This document shows positions 37,011 through 47,426 of a DNA stretch of 64,000 nt, one piece after another; the stretch's first letter is position 1, and each line of letters begins with the position of its first letter. The notes under the pieces were generated by a model. That model saw only the letters and a list, made by a program, of their open reading frames with translations. It made no database searches and was not told the origin of the DNA. The position numbers and the translations under genes are program-made. This DNA is from Delphinus delphis (Eukaryota > Chordata > Mammalia > Artiodactyla > Delphinidae), in NCBI RefSeq assembly GCF_949987515.2, contig NC_082694.2:62680080-62744079 (forward strand). The letters run 5' to 3'.

Positions 37011-37784
37011 TACATGTGACGACCAAAAAGAAGGGGAACATCAGAAATGTACTTGTCCACTTTGCCTTGGCTTAGTCATGTTTATGTGTGTATGTGCAGA
37101 TAGATGAAGCAAAATGTAGGCATTATTTAGCTAGACAAAATTCACCCAGCATATAAAATACTTATTTGTTTTGACTTGAGAATTTTCCAAGAGGCCACTT
37201 ACATGAATCTCATTTATTGGCTAATCATTCAATCATATCTTTTCTACTTTGCCTGGATGAGAACAGTCTGAAACACAGGGACTGATGTGCCACTCTGAAA
37301 ACAGAGCCAGTAATAAAAAAACGCTGCATGAGATTATTTTATGGGTTGTTCACTCTGCAAAAGCACCAGCAGAGGTTGATTTTCTTTCATTTCTAAGTTA
37401 ACATCTTTCTTTTCTTGCATTCACATTTTTGTCAGTCTTGCCTTACAATTCCCTGTATCTGCCAACATTTGGTTGCATCAAGTAAATTTATTGTTTTCCC
37501 TGCTCTTCATTTTCCTCTCTACTTCCTTGATATTTTCAGACAAAAATGTTGGGTTCTTTTCCTAAAAAGTGGTATTAATGGGTTTCTCCTCTGTTGATCT
37601 AAAGATAGGTGCTATCCATTTTACCCTCAAATTTTCAGAACTAGATACATCATTGAGTTTAAAGGTTAGTCTCACATAAAAGTTTTTGTACGTTTCTCTT
37701 ACTCTGAGTAGTATTGATAGTATAGATGTAGAACATGAAAAAAATCTATCTATCTATTCATCTATCTATCATCAATCATATATG
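37011..37784. other. unassigned DNA with a short (CTAT)n at 37745-37780
   Basis: Only the tetranucleotide patch can be named. Confidence 0.45.
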
Positions 37785-38067
37785 TGTGATGGTTAATTTT
37801 ATGTGTCAGCTTCCCTGGGCTAAGGGATACCAAGACAGCTGGTAAAACATTATTACTGGGTGTGTTTGTGAGGTTGATTCTGGAGGAAATTAGCACCAGT
37901 GACCCCCTTACACCAGTGGCCCCCTGGTTCTCAGGCCTTCAGATTTGGAATGAATTATATCACCAGCTTTCCTCATTCTCCAGCTTCCAAAAGGCCTACT
38001 GTGGGACTTCTTGGCTTCAATAAGCTTATGAGCCAATTTCTACAATAAATCTCCTCTTTTATATCTT

Positions 38068-38105
<38 letters not shown>

Positions 38106-38157
38106 AACATACATCCTATTGGTTCTGTTTCTCTGGAGAACCCTGACAAATACACCA
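37785..38157 (+). repeat. LTR-like interspersed repeat containing (CTAT)n
   Basis: Begins 'tgatggttaattttatgtgt', holds 'ctggtaaaacattattactg' and 'agcttatgagccaatttcta', then AATAAA, a (CTAT)n run at 38063-38104, and ends 'ctctggagaaccctgacaaa'. This is a widespread mammalian dispersed repeat. I recognise the pattern but do not assign the family name with confidence. Confidence 0.6.
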
Positions 38158-38532
38158 TCTACCTATTTATCTATCTATCCACAAACATATTTATTATTTT
38201 AGATATATATAAATAAATGTATACATACTATATATGTATATATAATATATGTTATAGTAACTGTCTTGGAAATTGAAAATAAAAGTCAATGATATTTTTG
38301 TATGCAAAGCCCAAATGAGATACTAGGCAATTATTTTTTATTGAGACACACATGATTTAATCTCTGGTATACCTATTTCTATTTTAAAAAATGTATGAAG
38401 TTTTAAAGAAAGAAAAGAAACAAACAACATCAGGAATAAAAATAATTTAAAGTAAAGAAGATTTGGTTTATTACTGCTGTTTTGGGTTGTTGTTGTTTTA
38501 AACACAGTCTCCATTAAAATGGTCCAGGTGGG
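38158..38532. other. AT-rich spacer between two inverted repeats
   Basis: TA-rich in 38190-38260. No gene. Confidence 0.45.
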
Positions 38533-39085
38533 TATATTAGTCAGGAGTTCTTCAAAGCCAATAGGAATATATATATATATATACACATAGAGAAAATATT
38601 GTATATTGATATCAAATATATATTACATTTATATAAAACTGCATTATATATTGTATTTACATATATGATTTTATATTCATACATATATATATAAAATCGA
38701 GAGAGAGAAGTCTCAAGATCTGTAGGCAGCAAGATGAGGGAGGGAGACTCAATGGTGCAGTTTTAGTCCTCATCTAAAGTTCTGAGAATCAGGAGAGCCA
38801 ATGGTGTAAGTTCCAGTCTAAGTGCAGGAGAAGATCAATGTCCCAGCTCAACAGTCAGGCAAGAGGAGCTTCCTCTTACTCAAACTTTTTGTTCTATTTA
38901 GGTCTTTGCTTGCTTGGATGAGGTCCACCCACATGAGGGAGGGCACGTGCTTTATGCAGTCTATCTATCCAAATGTTGATCTCATCCAAAAACACCTTTA
39001 CTGAGACACACAGAACAATGTTTGATCAAATATCTAGGCACCCCATGGTCCAGTCAACTTGACACAAAAAATTAACTATTACAGT
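38533..39085 (-). repeat. second copy of the same LTR-like repeat, opposite orientation
   Basis: 'attagtcaggagttcttcaa', a TA-rich run (38565-38700) where the other copy has CTAT repeats, 'gatcaatgtcccagctcaac', 'ttttgttctatttaggtctt', 'gatctcatccaaaaacacct' and a final 'tcaacttgacacaaaaaatt'. It is the reverse complement of the family at 37785-38157 and keeps a longer central part. Confidence 0.6.
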
Positions 39086-39206
39086 GAGTAAAATATTTCC
39101 AGAGTAGCTAAAGTTTACTAAGAAAGAAAATAATCTGAGCTGTTATCTTGAAAACTTGAGTAATGATGTCATTATTAAATATATTTTAATTCATTCTTAT
39201 TTTATT

Positions 39207-39581
39207 TTTTTTTTTAACATCTTTATTGGGGTATAATTACTTTACAATGGTGTGTTAGTTTCTGCTTTATAACAAAGTGAATCAGTTATACATATACATA
39301 TGTTCCCATATCTCTTCCCTCTTGCGTCTCCCTCCCTCCCACACTCCCTATCCCACCCCTCCAGGCTGTCACAGAGCACCGAGCCAATATCCCCGTGCCA
39401 TGCGGCTGCTTCCCTCTAGCTATCTACCTTACTACGTTTGTTAGTGTGTATATGTCCATGACTCTCTCTCGCCCCGTCACAGCTCACCCTTCCCCCTCCC
39501 CATAACCTCAAGTCCGTTCTCTAGGAGGTCTGCGTCTTTATTCCTGCCTTACCCCTAGGTTCTTCATGACATTTTTTTTTC
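39207..39581 (-). mobile_element. L1 3'UTR and poly(A) of the full-length element
   Basis: Runs from the ORF2 stop to the A tail. It contains the complement of 'aataaagatgtt', the AATAAA signal. The same 3'UTR can be aligned to the L1 ends at 34370 and 56310, so these belong to related subfamilies. Confidence 0.85.
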
Positions 39582-42500
39582 TTAAATTCCATATATATGT
39601 GTTAGCATACTGTATTTGTCTTTTTCGTTCTGACTTACTTCACTGTGTATGACAGACTCTAGGTCTATCCACCTCATTACAAATAGCTCAATTTCGTTTC
39701 TTTTTATGGCTGAGTAATATTCCATTGTATATATGTGCCACATCTTCTTTATCCATTCATCCGATGATGGGCACTTAGGTTGTTTCCATCTCCGGGCTAT
39801 TGTAAATAGAGCTGCGATGAACATTTTGGTACATGACTCTTTTTGAATTTCGGTTTTCTCAGGGTATATGCCCAGTAGTGGGATTGCTGGGTCATATGGT
39901 AGTTCTATTTGTAGTTTTTTAAGGAACCTCCATACTGTTCTCCATAGTGGCTGAACCAATTCACATTCCCACCAGCAGTGCAAGAGGGTTCCCTTTTCTC
40001 CACACCCTCTCCAGCATTTATTGTTTCTAGATTTATTGATGATGGCCATTCTGACTGGTGTGAGATGATATCTCATTGTAGTTTTGATTTGCATTTCTCT
40101 AATGATTAATGATGTTGAGCATTCTTTCATGTGTTTGTTGGCAGTCTGTATATCTTCTTTGGAGAAATGTCTATTTAGGTCTTCTGCCCATTTTTGGATT
40201 GGGTTGTTTGTTTTTTTGTTGTTGAGCTGCATGAGCTGCTTGTAAATTTTGGAGATTAATCCTTTGTCAGTTGCTTCATTTGGAAATATTTTCTCCCATT
40301 CTGAGGGTTGTCTTTTGGTCTTGTTTATGGTTTCCTTTGCTGTGCAAAAGCTTTGAAGTTTCATTAGGTCCCATTTGTTTATTTTTGTTTTTATTTCCAT
40401 TACTCTAGGGGGTGGGTCAGAAAGAATCTTGCTGTGATTTATGTCATAGAGTGTTCTGCCTATGTTTTCCTCTAATAGTTTGATAGTTTCTGGCCTTATA
40501 TTTAGGTCTTTAATCCATTTTGAGCTTATTTTTGTGTATGGTGTTAGGGAGTGTTCTAATTTCATTCTTTTACATGTACCTGTCCAGTTTTCCCAGCACC
40601 ATTTATTGAAGAGGCTGTCCTTTTTCCACTGTACATTCCTGCCACCTTTATCAAAGATAAGGTGTCCATATGTGCATGGGTTTATCTCTGGGCTTTCTAT
40701 CCTGTTCCATTGATCTATCTTTCTGTTTTTGTGCCAGTACCATACTGTCTTGATAACTGTAGCTTTGTAGTATAGTCTGAAGTCAGGGAGCCTGATTCCT
40801 CCAGTTCCTTTTTTTGTTCTCAAGATTGCTCTGGCTATTCGGGGTCTTTTGTGTTTCCATACAAATTGCGAAATTTTTTGTTCTAGTTCTGTGAAAAATG
40901 CCAGTGGTAGTTTGATAGGGATTGCATTGAATCTATAGATTGCTTTGGGTAGTAGAGTCATTTTCACAATGTTGATTCTTCCAATCCAAGAACATGGTAT
41001 ATGTCTCCATCTATTTGTATCATCTTTAATTGCTTTCATCAGTGTCTTATAGTTTTCTGCATACAGGTCTTTTGTCTCCTTAGGTAGGTTTATTCCTAGA
41101 TATTTTATTCTTTTTGTTGCAATGGTAAATGGGAGTGTTTTCTTGATTTCACTTTCAGATTTTTCATCATTAGTATATAGGAATGCCAGAGATTTCTGTG
41201 CATTAATTTTGTATCCTGCTACTTTACCAAATTCATTGATTAGCTCTAGTAGTTTTCTGGTAGCATCTTTAGGATTCTCTATGTATAGGATCATGTCATC
41301 TGCAAACAGTGACAGCTTTACTTCTTCTTTTCCGATTTGGATTCCTTTTATTTCCTTCTCTTCTCTGATTGCTGTGGCTAAAACTTCCAAAACTATGTTG
41401 AATAAGAGTGGTGAGAGTGGGCACCCTTGTCTTGTTCCTGATCTTAGTGGAAATGCTTTCAGTTTTTCACCATTGAGGATGATGTTTGCTGTGGGCTTGT
41501 CGTATATGGCCTTTATTATGTTGAGGAAAGTTCCCTCTATGCCTACTTTCTGCAGGGTTTTTATCATAAATGGGTGTTGAATTTTGTCAAAAGCTTTCTC
41601 TGCATCTATTGAGATGATCATATGGTTTTTCTCCTTCAGTTTGTTAATATGGTTTATCACATTGATAGATTTGCGTATATTGAAGAATCCTTGCATTCCT
41701 GGAACAAACCCCACCTGATCATGGTGTATGATCCTTTTAATGTGCTGTTGGATTCTGTTTGCTAGTATTTTGTTGAGGATTTTTGCATCTATGTTCATCA
41801 GTGATATTGGTCTGTAGTTTTCTTTCTTTGTGACATCCTTGCCTGGTTTTGGTATCAAGGTGATGGTGGCCTCGTAGAATGAGTTTGGGAGTGTTCCTCC
41901 CTCTGCTATATTTTGGAAGAGTTTGAGAAGGATAGGTGTTAGCTCTTCTCTAAATGTTTGATAGAATTCGCCTGTGAAGCCATCTGGTCCTGGGCTTTTC
42001 TTTGTTGGAAGATTTTTAATCACAGTTTCAATTTCAGTGCTTGTGATTGGTCTGTTCATATTTTCTATTTCTTCCTGATTCAGTCTTGGCAGGTTGTGCA
42101 TTTCTAAGAATTTGTCCATTTCTTCCAGATTGTCCATTTTATTGGCATAGAGTTGCTTGTAGTAATCTCTCATGATCTCTTTTATTTCTGCAGTGTCAGT
42201 TGTTACCTCTCCTTTTTCATTTCTAATTCTATTGATTTGAGTCTTCTCCCTTTTTTTCTTGATAAGTCTGGCTAGTGGTTTATCTATTTTGTTTATCTTC
42301 TCAAAGAACCAGCTTTTAGTTTCATTGATCTTTGCTATTGTTTCCTTCATTTCTTTTTCATTTATTTCTGATCTGATTTTTATGATTTCTTTCCTTCTGC
42401 TAGCTTTGGGGTTTTTTTGTTCTTCTTTCTCTAATTGCTTGAGGTGCAAGGTTAGGTTGTTTATTCTAGATGTTTCCTGCTTCTTAAGGTGGGCTTGTAT

Positions 42501-43399
42501 TGCTATAAACTTCCCCCTTAGGACTGCTTTTGCTGCATCCCACAGGTTTTGGGTCGTTGTGTCTCCATTGTCATTTGTTTCTAGGTATTTTTTGATTTCC
42601 TCTTTGATTTCTTCAGTGATCACTTCATTATTAAGTAGTGTATTGTTTAGCCTCCATGTGTTTGTATTTTTTACAGATCTTTTCCTGTAATTGATATCTA
42701 GTCTCATGGCGTTGTGGTCAGAAAAGATACTTGATACAATTTCAATTTTCTTAAATTTGCCAAGGCTTGATTTGTGACCCAAGATATGATCTATCCTGGA
42801 GAATGTCTGTGAGCACTTGAGAAAAATGTGTATTCTGTTGTTTTTGGATGGAGTGTCCTATAAATATCAATTAAGTCCATCTTGTTTAATGTATCATTTA
42901 AAGCTTGTGTTTCCTTATTTATTTTCATTTTGGATGATCTGTCCATGGGTGAAAGTGGGGTGTTTAAGTCCCCTACTATGAATGTGTTACTGTCAATTTC
43001 CCCTTTTATGGCTGTTAGTATTTGCCTTATGTATTGAGGTGCTCCTATGTTGGGTGCATAAATATTTACAATTGTTATATCTTCTTCTTGGATCGATCCC
43101 TTGATCATTATGTAGTGTCCTTCTTTGTCTCTTTTAATAGTCCTTATTTTAAAGTCTATTTTGTCTGATATGAGAATTGCTACTCCAGCTTTCTTTTGGT
43201 TTCCATTTGCATGGAATATCTTTTTCCATCCCCTTACTTTTAGTCTGTATGTGTCTCTAGGTCTGAAGTGGGTCTCTTGTAGACAGCATATGTAAGGGTC
43301 TTGTTTTTGTATCCATTCAGCTAATCTGTGTCTTTTGGTGGGAGCATTTAGTCCATTTACATTTAAGGTAATTATCGATATGTATGTTCCTATTCCCAT
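39582..43399 (-). pseudogene. L1 ORF2p (endonuclease-reverse transcriptase), one frameshift
   Basis: ORF2p nicks the target DNA and copies L1 RNA at the nick. The first frame (43399-42791, 202 codons) holds most of the endonuclease: 'LNVNGL', 'LQETH', 'IYAPN', 'GDLNTP' and 'TEYTFF'. The second (about 42815-39582, over 1066 codons) holds 'RIDHI' and 'SDHNAM' of the endonuclease, then the Z region, reverse transcriptase ('SPGPDGF', '[11 protein letters not shown]', and FADD near residue 493 counted from 42782) and the C-terminal Cys-rich knuckle (CWRGC...HCWWEC, about residue 920-940). Combined length is close to the ~1275 residues usual for mammalian ORF2p. The frames are split by an apparent one-base deletion at about 42805-42811, judged against the + strand L1 at 8262-8280. 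I see no other stop in either part. Confidence 0.92.
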
Positions 43400-43457
43400 T
43401 TTCTATATTGTTTTGGGTTCGTTATTATAGGTCTTTTCCTTCTCTTGTGTTTCTTGC

Positions 43458-44363
43458 CTAGAGAAGATCCTTTAGCATTTGTTGTAAAGCTGGTTTGGTG
43501 GTGCTGAACTCTCTCAGCTTTTGCTTGTCTGTAAAGGTTTTTATTTCTCCATCAAATCTGAATGAGATCCTTGCTGGGTAGAGTAGTCTTGGTTGCAGGT
43601 TTTTCTCCTTCATCACTTTCAGTATGTCCTGCCACTCCCTTCTGGCTTGTAGGGTTTCTGCTGAAAGATCAGCTGTTAACCTTATGGGGATTCCCTTATG
43701 TGTTATTTGTTGTTTTTCCCTTGCTGCTTTTAATATGCTTTCTTTGTATTTAATTTTTGACAGTTTGATTAATATGTGTCTTGGCGTATTTCTCCTTGTA
43801 TTTATCCTGTATGGGACTCTCTGTGCTTCCTGGACTTGATTAATTATTTCCTTTCCCATATTAGGGAAGTTTTCAACTATAATCTCTTCAAATATTTTCT
43901 CAGTCCCTTTGTTTTTCTCTTCTTCTTCTGGAACCCCTATAATTCGAATGTTGGTGCGTTTAATGTTGTCCCAGAGGTCTCTGAGACTGTCCTCAGTTCT
44001 TTTCATTCTTTTTTCTTTATTCTGCTCTCCAGTAGTTATTTCCACTATTTTATCTTCCAGGTCACTTATCCGTTCTTCTGCCTCAGTTATTCTGCTATTG
44101 ATCCCATCTAGAGTATTTTTAATTTCATTTATTGTGTTGTTCATCATTGCTTGTTTCATCTTTAGTTCTTCTAGGTCCTTGTTAACTGATTCTTGCATTT
44201 TGTCCATTCTATTGTCCATTCTATCTCCAAGATTTCGGATCAACCTTACTATCATTATTCTGAATTCTTTTTCAGGTAGACTGCCTATTTCCTCTTCATT
44301 TGTTAGGTCTGGTGCATTTTTATCTTGCTCCTTTATCTGCTGTGTGTTTTTCTGTTTTCTCAT
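43458..44363 (-). CDS. L1 ORF1p, intact 301-codon frame
   Basis: The L1 RNA-binding protein, which forms trimers and coats L1 RNA in cytoplasmic granules. The sequence starts Met-Arg-Lys-Gln-Lys-Asn. A heptad-rich coiled coil spans about residues 45-130 ('MDKMQESVNKDLEELKMKQ', 'ITEAEERISDLEDKI'). An RRM follows around 'NIRIIGVPEEEE' (about 137-148), and a C-terminal domain with 'LIKLSKIKYKE' and 'LSAETLQARREWQDI' ends in Leu-Leu-stop. Length is a little below the human 338. The same start and stop are recognisable in the broken copy at 6760-7632, so the frame is complete. Whether it is transcribed cannot be seen here. Confidence 0.9.
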   Translation of the reverse strand: MRKQKNTQQIKEQDKNAPDLTNEEEIGSLPEKEFRIMIVRLIRNLGDRMDNRMDKMQESVNKDLEELKMKQAMMNNTINEIKNTLDGINSRITEAEERISDLEDKIVEITTGEQNKEKRMKRTEDSLRDLWDNIKRTNIRIIGVPEEEEKNKGTEKIFEEIIVENFPNMGKEIINQVQEAQRVPYRINTRRNTPRHILIKLSKIKYKESILKAAREKQQITHKGIPIRLTADLSAETLQARREWQDILKVMKEKNLQPRLLYPARISFRFDGEIKTFTDKQKLREFSTTKPALQQMLKDLL

Positions 44364-44899
44364 ATTGCTTATCTTACTGTGTTTGGGGTCTCCTTTTTGC
44401 AGGCTGCAGGTTCGTAGTTCCTCCTGTTTTTGATGTCTGTCTCCAGTGGCTAAGGTTGGTTCAGTGGGTTGTGTAGGCTTCCTGGTGGAGGGGACTAGTG
44501 CCTGTGTTGTGGTGGATGAGGCTGGATCTTGTCTCTCTAGTGGGCAGGTTCACGTCTGGTGGTGTGTTTCGGGGTGTCTGTGGCCTTATTATGATTTTAG
44601 GCAGCCTCTCTGCTAATGGGTGGGGTTGTGTTCCTGTTTTGCTAGTTGTTTGGCACAGGTTGTCCAGCACTGTGGCTTGCTGGTCATTGAGTGAAGCTGG
44701 GTGCTGGTGTTAAGATGGAGGTCTCTGGGAGATTTTCGCCGTTTGATATTATCTGGAGCTGGGAGGTCTCTTGTGAACCACTGTCTTGAAGTTGGCTCTC
44801 CTACCTCAGAGGGAGAGCCCTGCCTCCTGGCTGGAGCACCAAGAGCCTTTCATCCACACGGCTCAGAATAAAAGGGAGAAAAAGTAGAGGGAATTAGTA

Positions 44900-45970
44900 G
44901 ACGTATGAGGAAAGAAAGAAGGAAAGGAGGGAAGGAAGGAGGGAAGGAAGGAAGGAAGGAAGGAAGAAAGAAAGAAAGAAGCAAAGAAGGAAAGAAGGCA
45001 AGAAGGAACGAAAGGAGGGAGGGAGGGAGGGAGGAAGGAAGGAGGGAAAGAAGGAAAAACAAAAAGAAAGAAGATACAGTAAAAATAAAATAAAGTATAA
45101 TAAAGTTATTGAATTAAAAAATTCTTAATTAGAAAAAAAAAAAAAAGGACGGGTAGAACCTTAGGACAAATGTTGGAAGCAAAGCTGTACAGACAAAGTC
45201 TTACACAGAAGCGTACACATACACCCTCACAAAAAGAGGTAAAGGGGGAAAAATCATAAATCTTGCTGTCAGAGACCACCTCCTCAATTTGGGATGATTC
45301 GTTGTCTAAAGGAGGGAAGGAAGGAGGGAAGGAAGGAAGGAAGGAAGGAAGAAAGAAAGAAGCAAGGAAGGAAAGAAGGCAAGAAGGAACGAAAGGAGGG
45401 AGGGAGGAAGGAAGGAAGGAGGGAAAGAAGGGAAAACAGAAAGAAGATACAGTAAAAATAAAATAGAGTATAATAAAGTTATTGAATTAAAAAATTCTTA
45501 ATTAGAAAAAAAAAAAGGGACGGATAGAACCTTAGGACAAATGTTGGAAGCAAAGCTATACAGACAAAGTCTTACACAGAAGCGTACACATACACCCTCA
45601 CAAAAAGAGGTAAAGGGGGAAAAATCATAAATCTTGCTGTCAGAGACCACCTCCTCAATTTGGGATGATTCATTGTCTAAAGGAGGGAAGGAAGGAAGGA
45701 AAGAAAGAAAGAAAGAAAGGACGAAGGTAAAGTATAATAACGTTCTTAAAATTAAAATTGATTATTAAGAAAAAAAATTTTAAGAAAAAACCATGGACGG
45801 ATAGAACCTAGGACAAATGGTGGAAGCAAGACTATACAGACAAGATCTCACACAGAAGCATACACATAGACATTCACAAAAAGAGGGATAGGGAGAAAAA
45901 TCATAGATCTTGCTCCCAAAGTCCACCTCCTTAATTTGGGATGATTGGCTGTCTATTCATGTATTCCACA
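44900..45970. repeat. three tandem 5'UTR units (~270-375 bp) with GGAA/GAAA-rich tracts
   Basis: On the plus strand each unit begins with a purine tract (44925-45075, 45312-45440, 45682-45725). It continues through an 'agtataataaagttattgaa'-like stretch and 'gacggrtagaacc', 'cagacaaagtcttacacaga' and 'ggtaaagggggaaaaatcat', and ends 'caatttgggatgattc'. Unit ends lie near 45310, 45680 and 45955. Units 1 and 2 are almost identical outside the tract. Unit 3 is shorter and more diverged, and nearer in sequence to the single unit of the + strand L1 (5930-6180). Confidence 0.88.
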
Positions 45971-46079
45971 GATGCAGGGTACATCAAGTTGATTGTGGAG
46001 CTTTAATCCGCTGCTTCTGAGGCTGCTGGGAGAGATTTCCCTTTCTCTTCTTTGTTCTCACAGCTCCCAGGGGTTCAGC

Positions 46080-47110
46080 TTTGGATTTGGCCCTGCCTCT
46101 GCGTGTAGGTCGCTGGAGGGCGTCTGTTTTTTGCTCAGACAGGACGGGGTTAAAGGAGCCGCTGATTGGGGGTTCTGGCGTACGGAGGCCGGCGGCGGGG
46201 AGGGAGGGGCACGGAATGCGGGGCGGGCCTGCGGCGGCAAAGTCCGGCGTGACTCTGCACCAGCCCGAGGCCCGCCGTGCGCTCTCCCGGGGAAGTCGTC
46301 TCCGGATCCCGGGAACCCGGCAGTGGCGGGCTGCACAGGCTCCGCGGAAGAGGGAAGTGGAGAGCGACCTGCGCTCGCGCACAGGCCCCTTGGTGGCGGC
46401 AGCAGCAGCCCCAACGTCTCCCGCCCGCCTTGGGGTCCGTGCCTCCAGCCGCGGCTTTCGCCCGTCTCTGGAGTCAGCGCCCTCAGCCGCGGCTCGCGCC
46501 CGTCTCTGGGGTCCGCGCCCTCAGCCACGGCTCGCGCCCGTCTCTGGGGTCCGCGCCCTCAGCCGCGGCTCGCGCCCGTCTCTGGGGTCCGCGCTTTCAG
46601 CCGCGGCTCGCGCCCGTCTCTGGGGTCCGCGCTTTCAGCCGCGGCTCGCGCCCGTCTCTGGGGTCCGCGCTTTCAGCCGCGGCTCGCGCCCGTCACTGGG
46701 GTTCGCGCTTTTAGCCGCGGCTCGCGCCCGTCTCTGGAGTTCCTTTAAGCAGCGTTCTTAAACCCCTCTCCTCACGCACCAGGAAACAAAGAGGGAAGAA
46801 AAAGTCTCTTGCCTCTTCGGCAGGTGCCGGCTTTTCCCCGGACTCCCTCCCGGCTAGCTGTGGTGCACTAACCCCTTCAGGCTATGTTCAAGCCGCCAAC
46901 CCCAGTCCTCTCCCTGCGCTCCGTCTGAAACCGAAACCCTAGCCTCAGAGCCTCAGCTCGCAGCCCCGCCCGTCCCGGCGGGTGAGCAGACAAGCCTCTC
47001 GGGCTGGTGAGTGCCGGTCGGCACCGATCCTCTGTGCGGGAATCTCGCCGCTTTGCCCTCCGCACCCGTTGCTGTGCACTCCTCCGCGGCTTCGAAACTC
47101 CCCCCTCCGC
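46080..47110. promoter_or_regulatory. CpG-rich island inside the L1 5'UTR
   Basis: Frequent CG dinucleotides and high GC by eye, unlike the AT-rich surroundings. It is the only such block besides the related one at about 4960-5790. Long open frames on both strands here (up to 251 codons) are caused by GC content and the 38-bp array, and have no known domain. Confidence 0.75.
46447..46750. repeat. eight-copy 38-bp GC-rich tandem array (L1 5'UTR monomer)
   Basis: Units start 'agccgcggctcgcgcccgtc' at 46447, 46485, 46523, 46561, 46599, 46637, 46675 and 46713. The 'tctctggggtccgcgc' half is well kept. Middle copies (46561-46674) are almost identical, and the first and last are most diverged, as expected for growth by unequal exchange or slippage from the centre. 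The + strand L1 holds only about one and a half units. Confidence 0.95.
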
Positions 47111-47426
47111 CTCCCGCAGTCTCCGCCCGCGAAGGGGCTTCCTAGTGTGTGGAAACTTTTCCTCCTTCACAGCTCCCTCCCACTGGTGCAGGTGCCGTCC
47201 CTATTCTTTTGTCTCTGTTTATTCTTTTTTCCTTTTGCCCTACCCAGGTACGTGGGGAGTTTCTTGCCTTTTGGGAGGTCTGAGGTCTTCTGCCAGCCTT
47301 CAGTAGGTGTTCTGCAGGAGTTGTTCCACGTGTAGATGTATTTCTGGTGTATCTGTGGAGAGGAAGGTGATCTCCGCGTCTTACTCTTCCGCCATCTTCC
47401 CTTCGAGCCCCTAATTCATTCTTATT

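Larger units (their letters stand above)
44364..47409 (-). promoter_or_regulatory. L1 5'UTR / internal promoter region
   Basis: Begins (minus strand) 'gggaagatggcggaagagta' near 47403. The GGAAGATGGCGG resembles a YY1-type core (AAGATGGC) placed near the start, as in other mammalian L1 promoters. It is GC- and CpG-rich over about 46080-47110. It is roughly 1 kb longer than the 5'UTR of the + strand copy, because of a 38-bp tandem array and a tripled unit with GGAA tracts. Promoter activity is inferred from the family. Confidence 0.8.
39187..47426 (-). mobile_element. near-intact full-length L1 retrotransposon with exact 15-bp target-site duplication
   Basis: An autonomous LINE-1 of about 8.2 kb. 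Read on the minus strand it has a 5'UTR of about 3.0 kb (47409-44364), ORF1, a short spacer, ORF2, a 3'UTR, AATAAA (complement at 39222-39227) and a poly(A) (complement at 39202-39215). The direct repeat 'taattcattcttatt' occurs exactly at 39187-39201 and 47412-47426. On the plus strand the right copy is followed by 'aaag', giving tatt/aa, close to the L1 endonuclease consensus TTTT/AA. The exact repeat, open frames and unbroken tail show a recent insertion compared with the other L1s here. Confidence 0.93.

Noticed and set aside
40462..44713. Plus-strand frames opposite L1 ORF1/ORF2
   Set aside because: Antisense shadows of L1 coding sequence.
44925..45725. CRISPR-like repeat array
   Set aside because: The repeats are long tandem L1 5'UTR units and simple purine tracts with no regular unique spacers, in a mammalian genome.
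45984..46761. Open frames of up to 251 codons on both strands in GC-rich DNA
   Set aside because: They lie in the L1 5'UTR CpG block and the 38-bp array, where high GC removes stop codons in several frames at once. The translations are repeats of the array.
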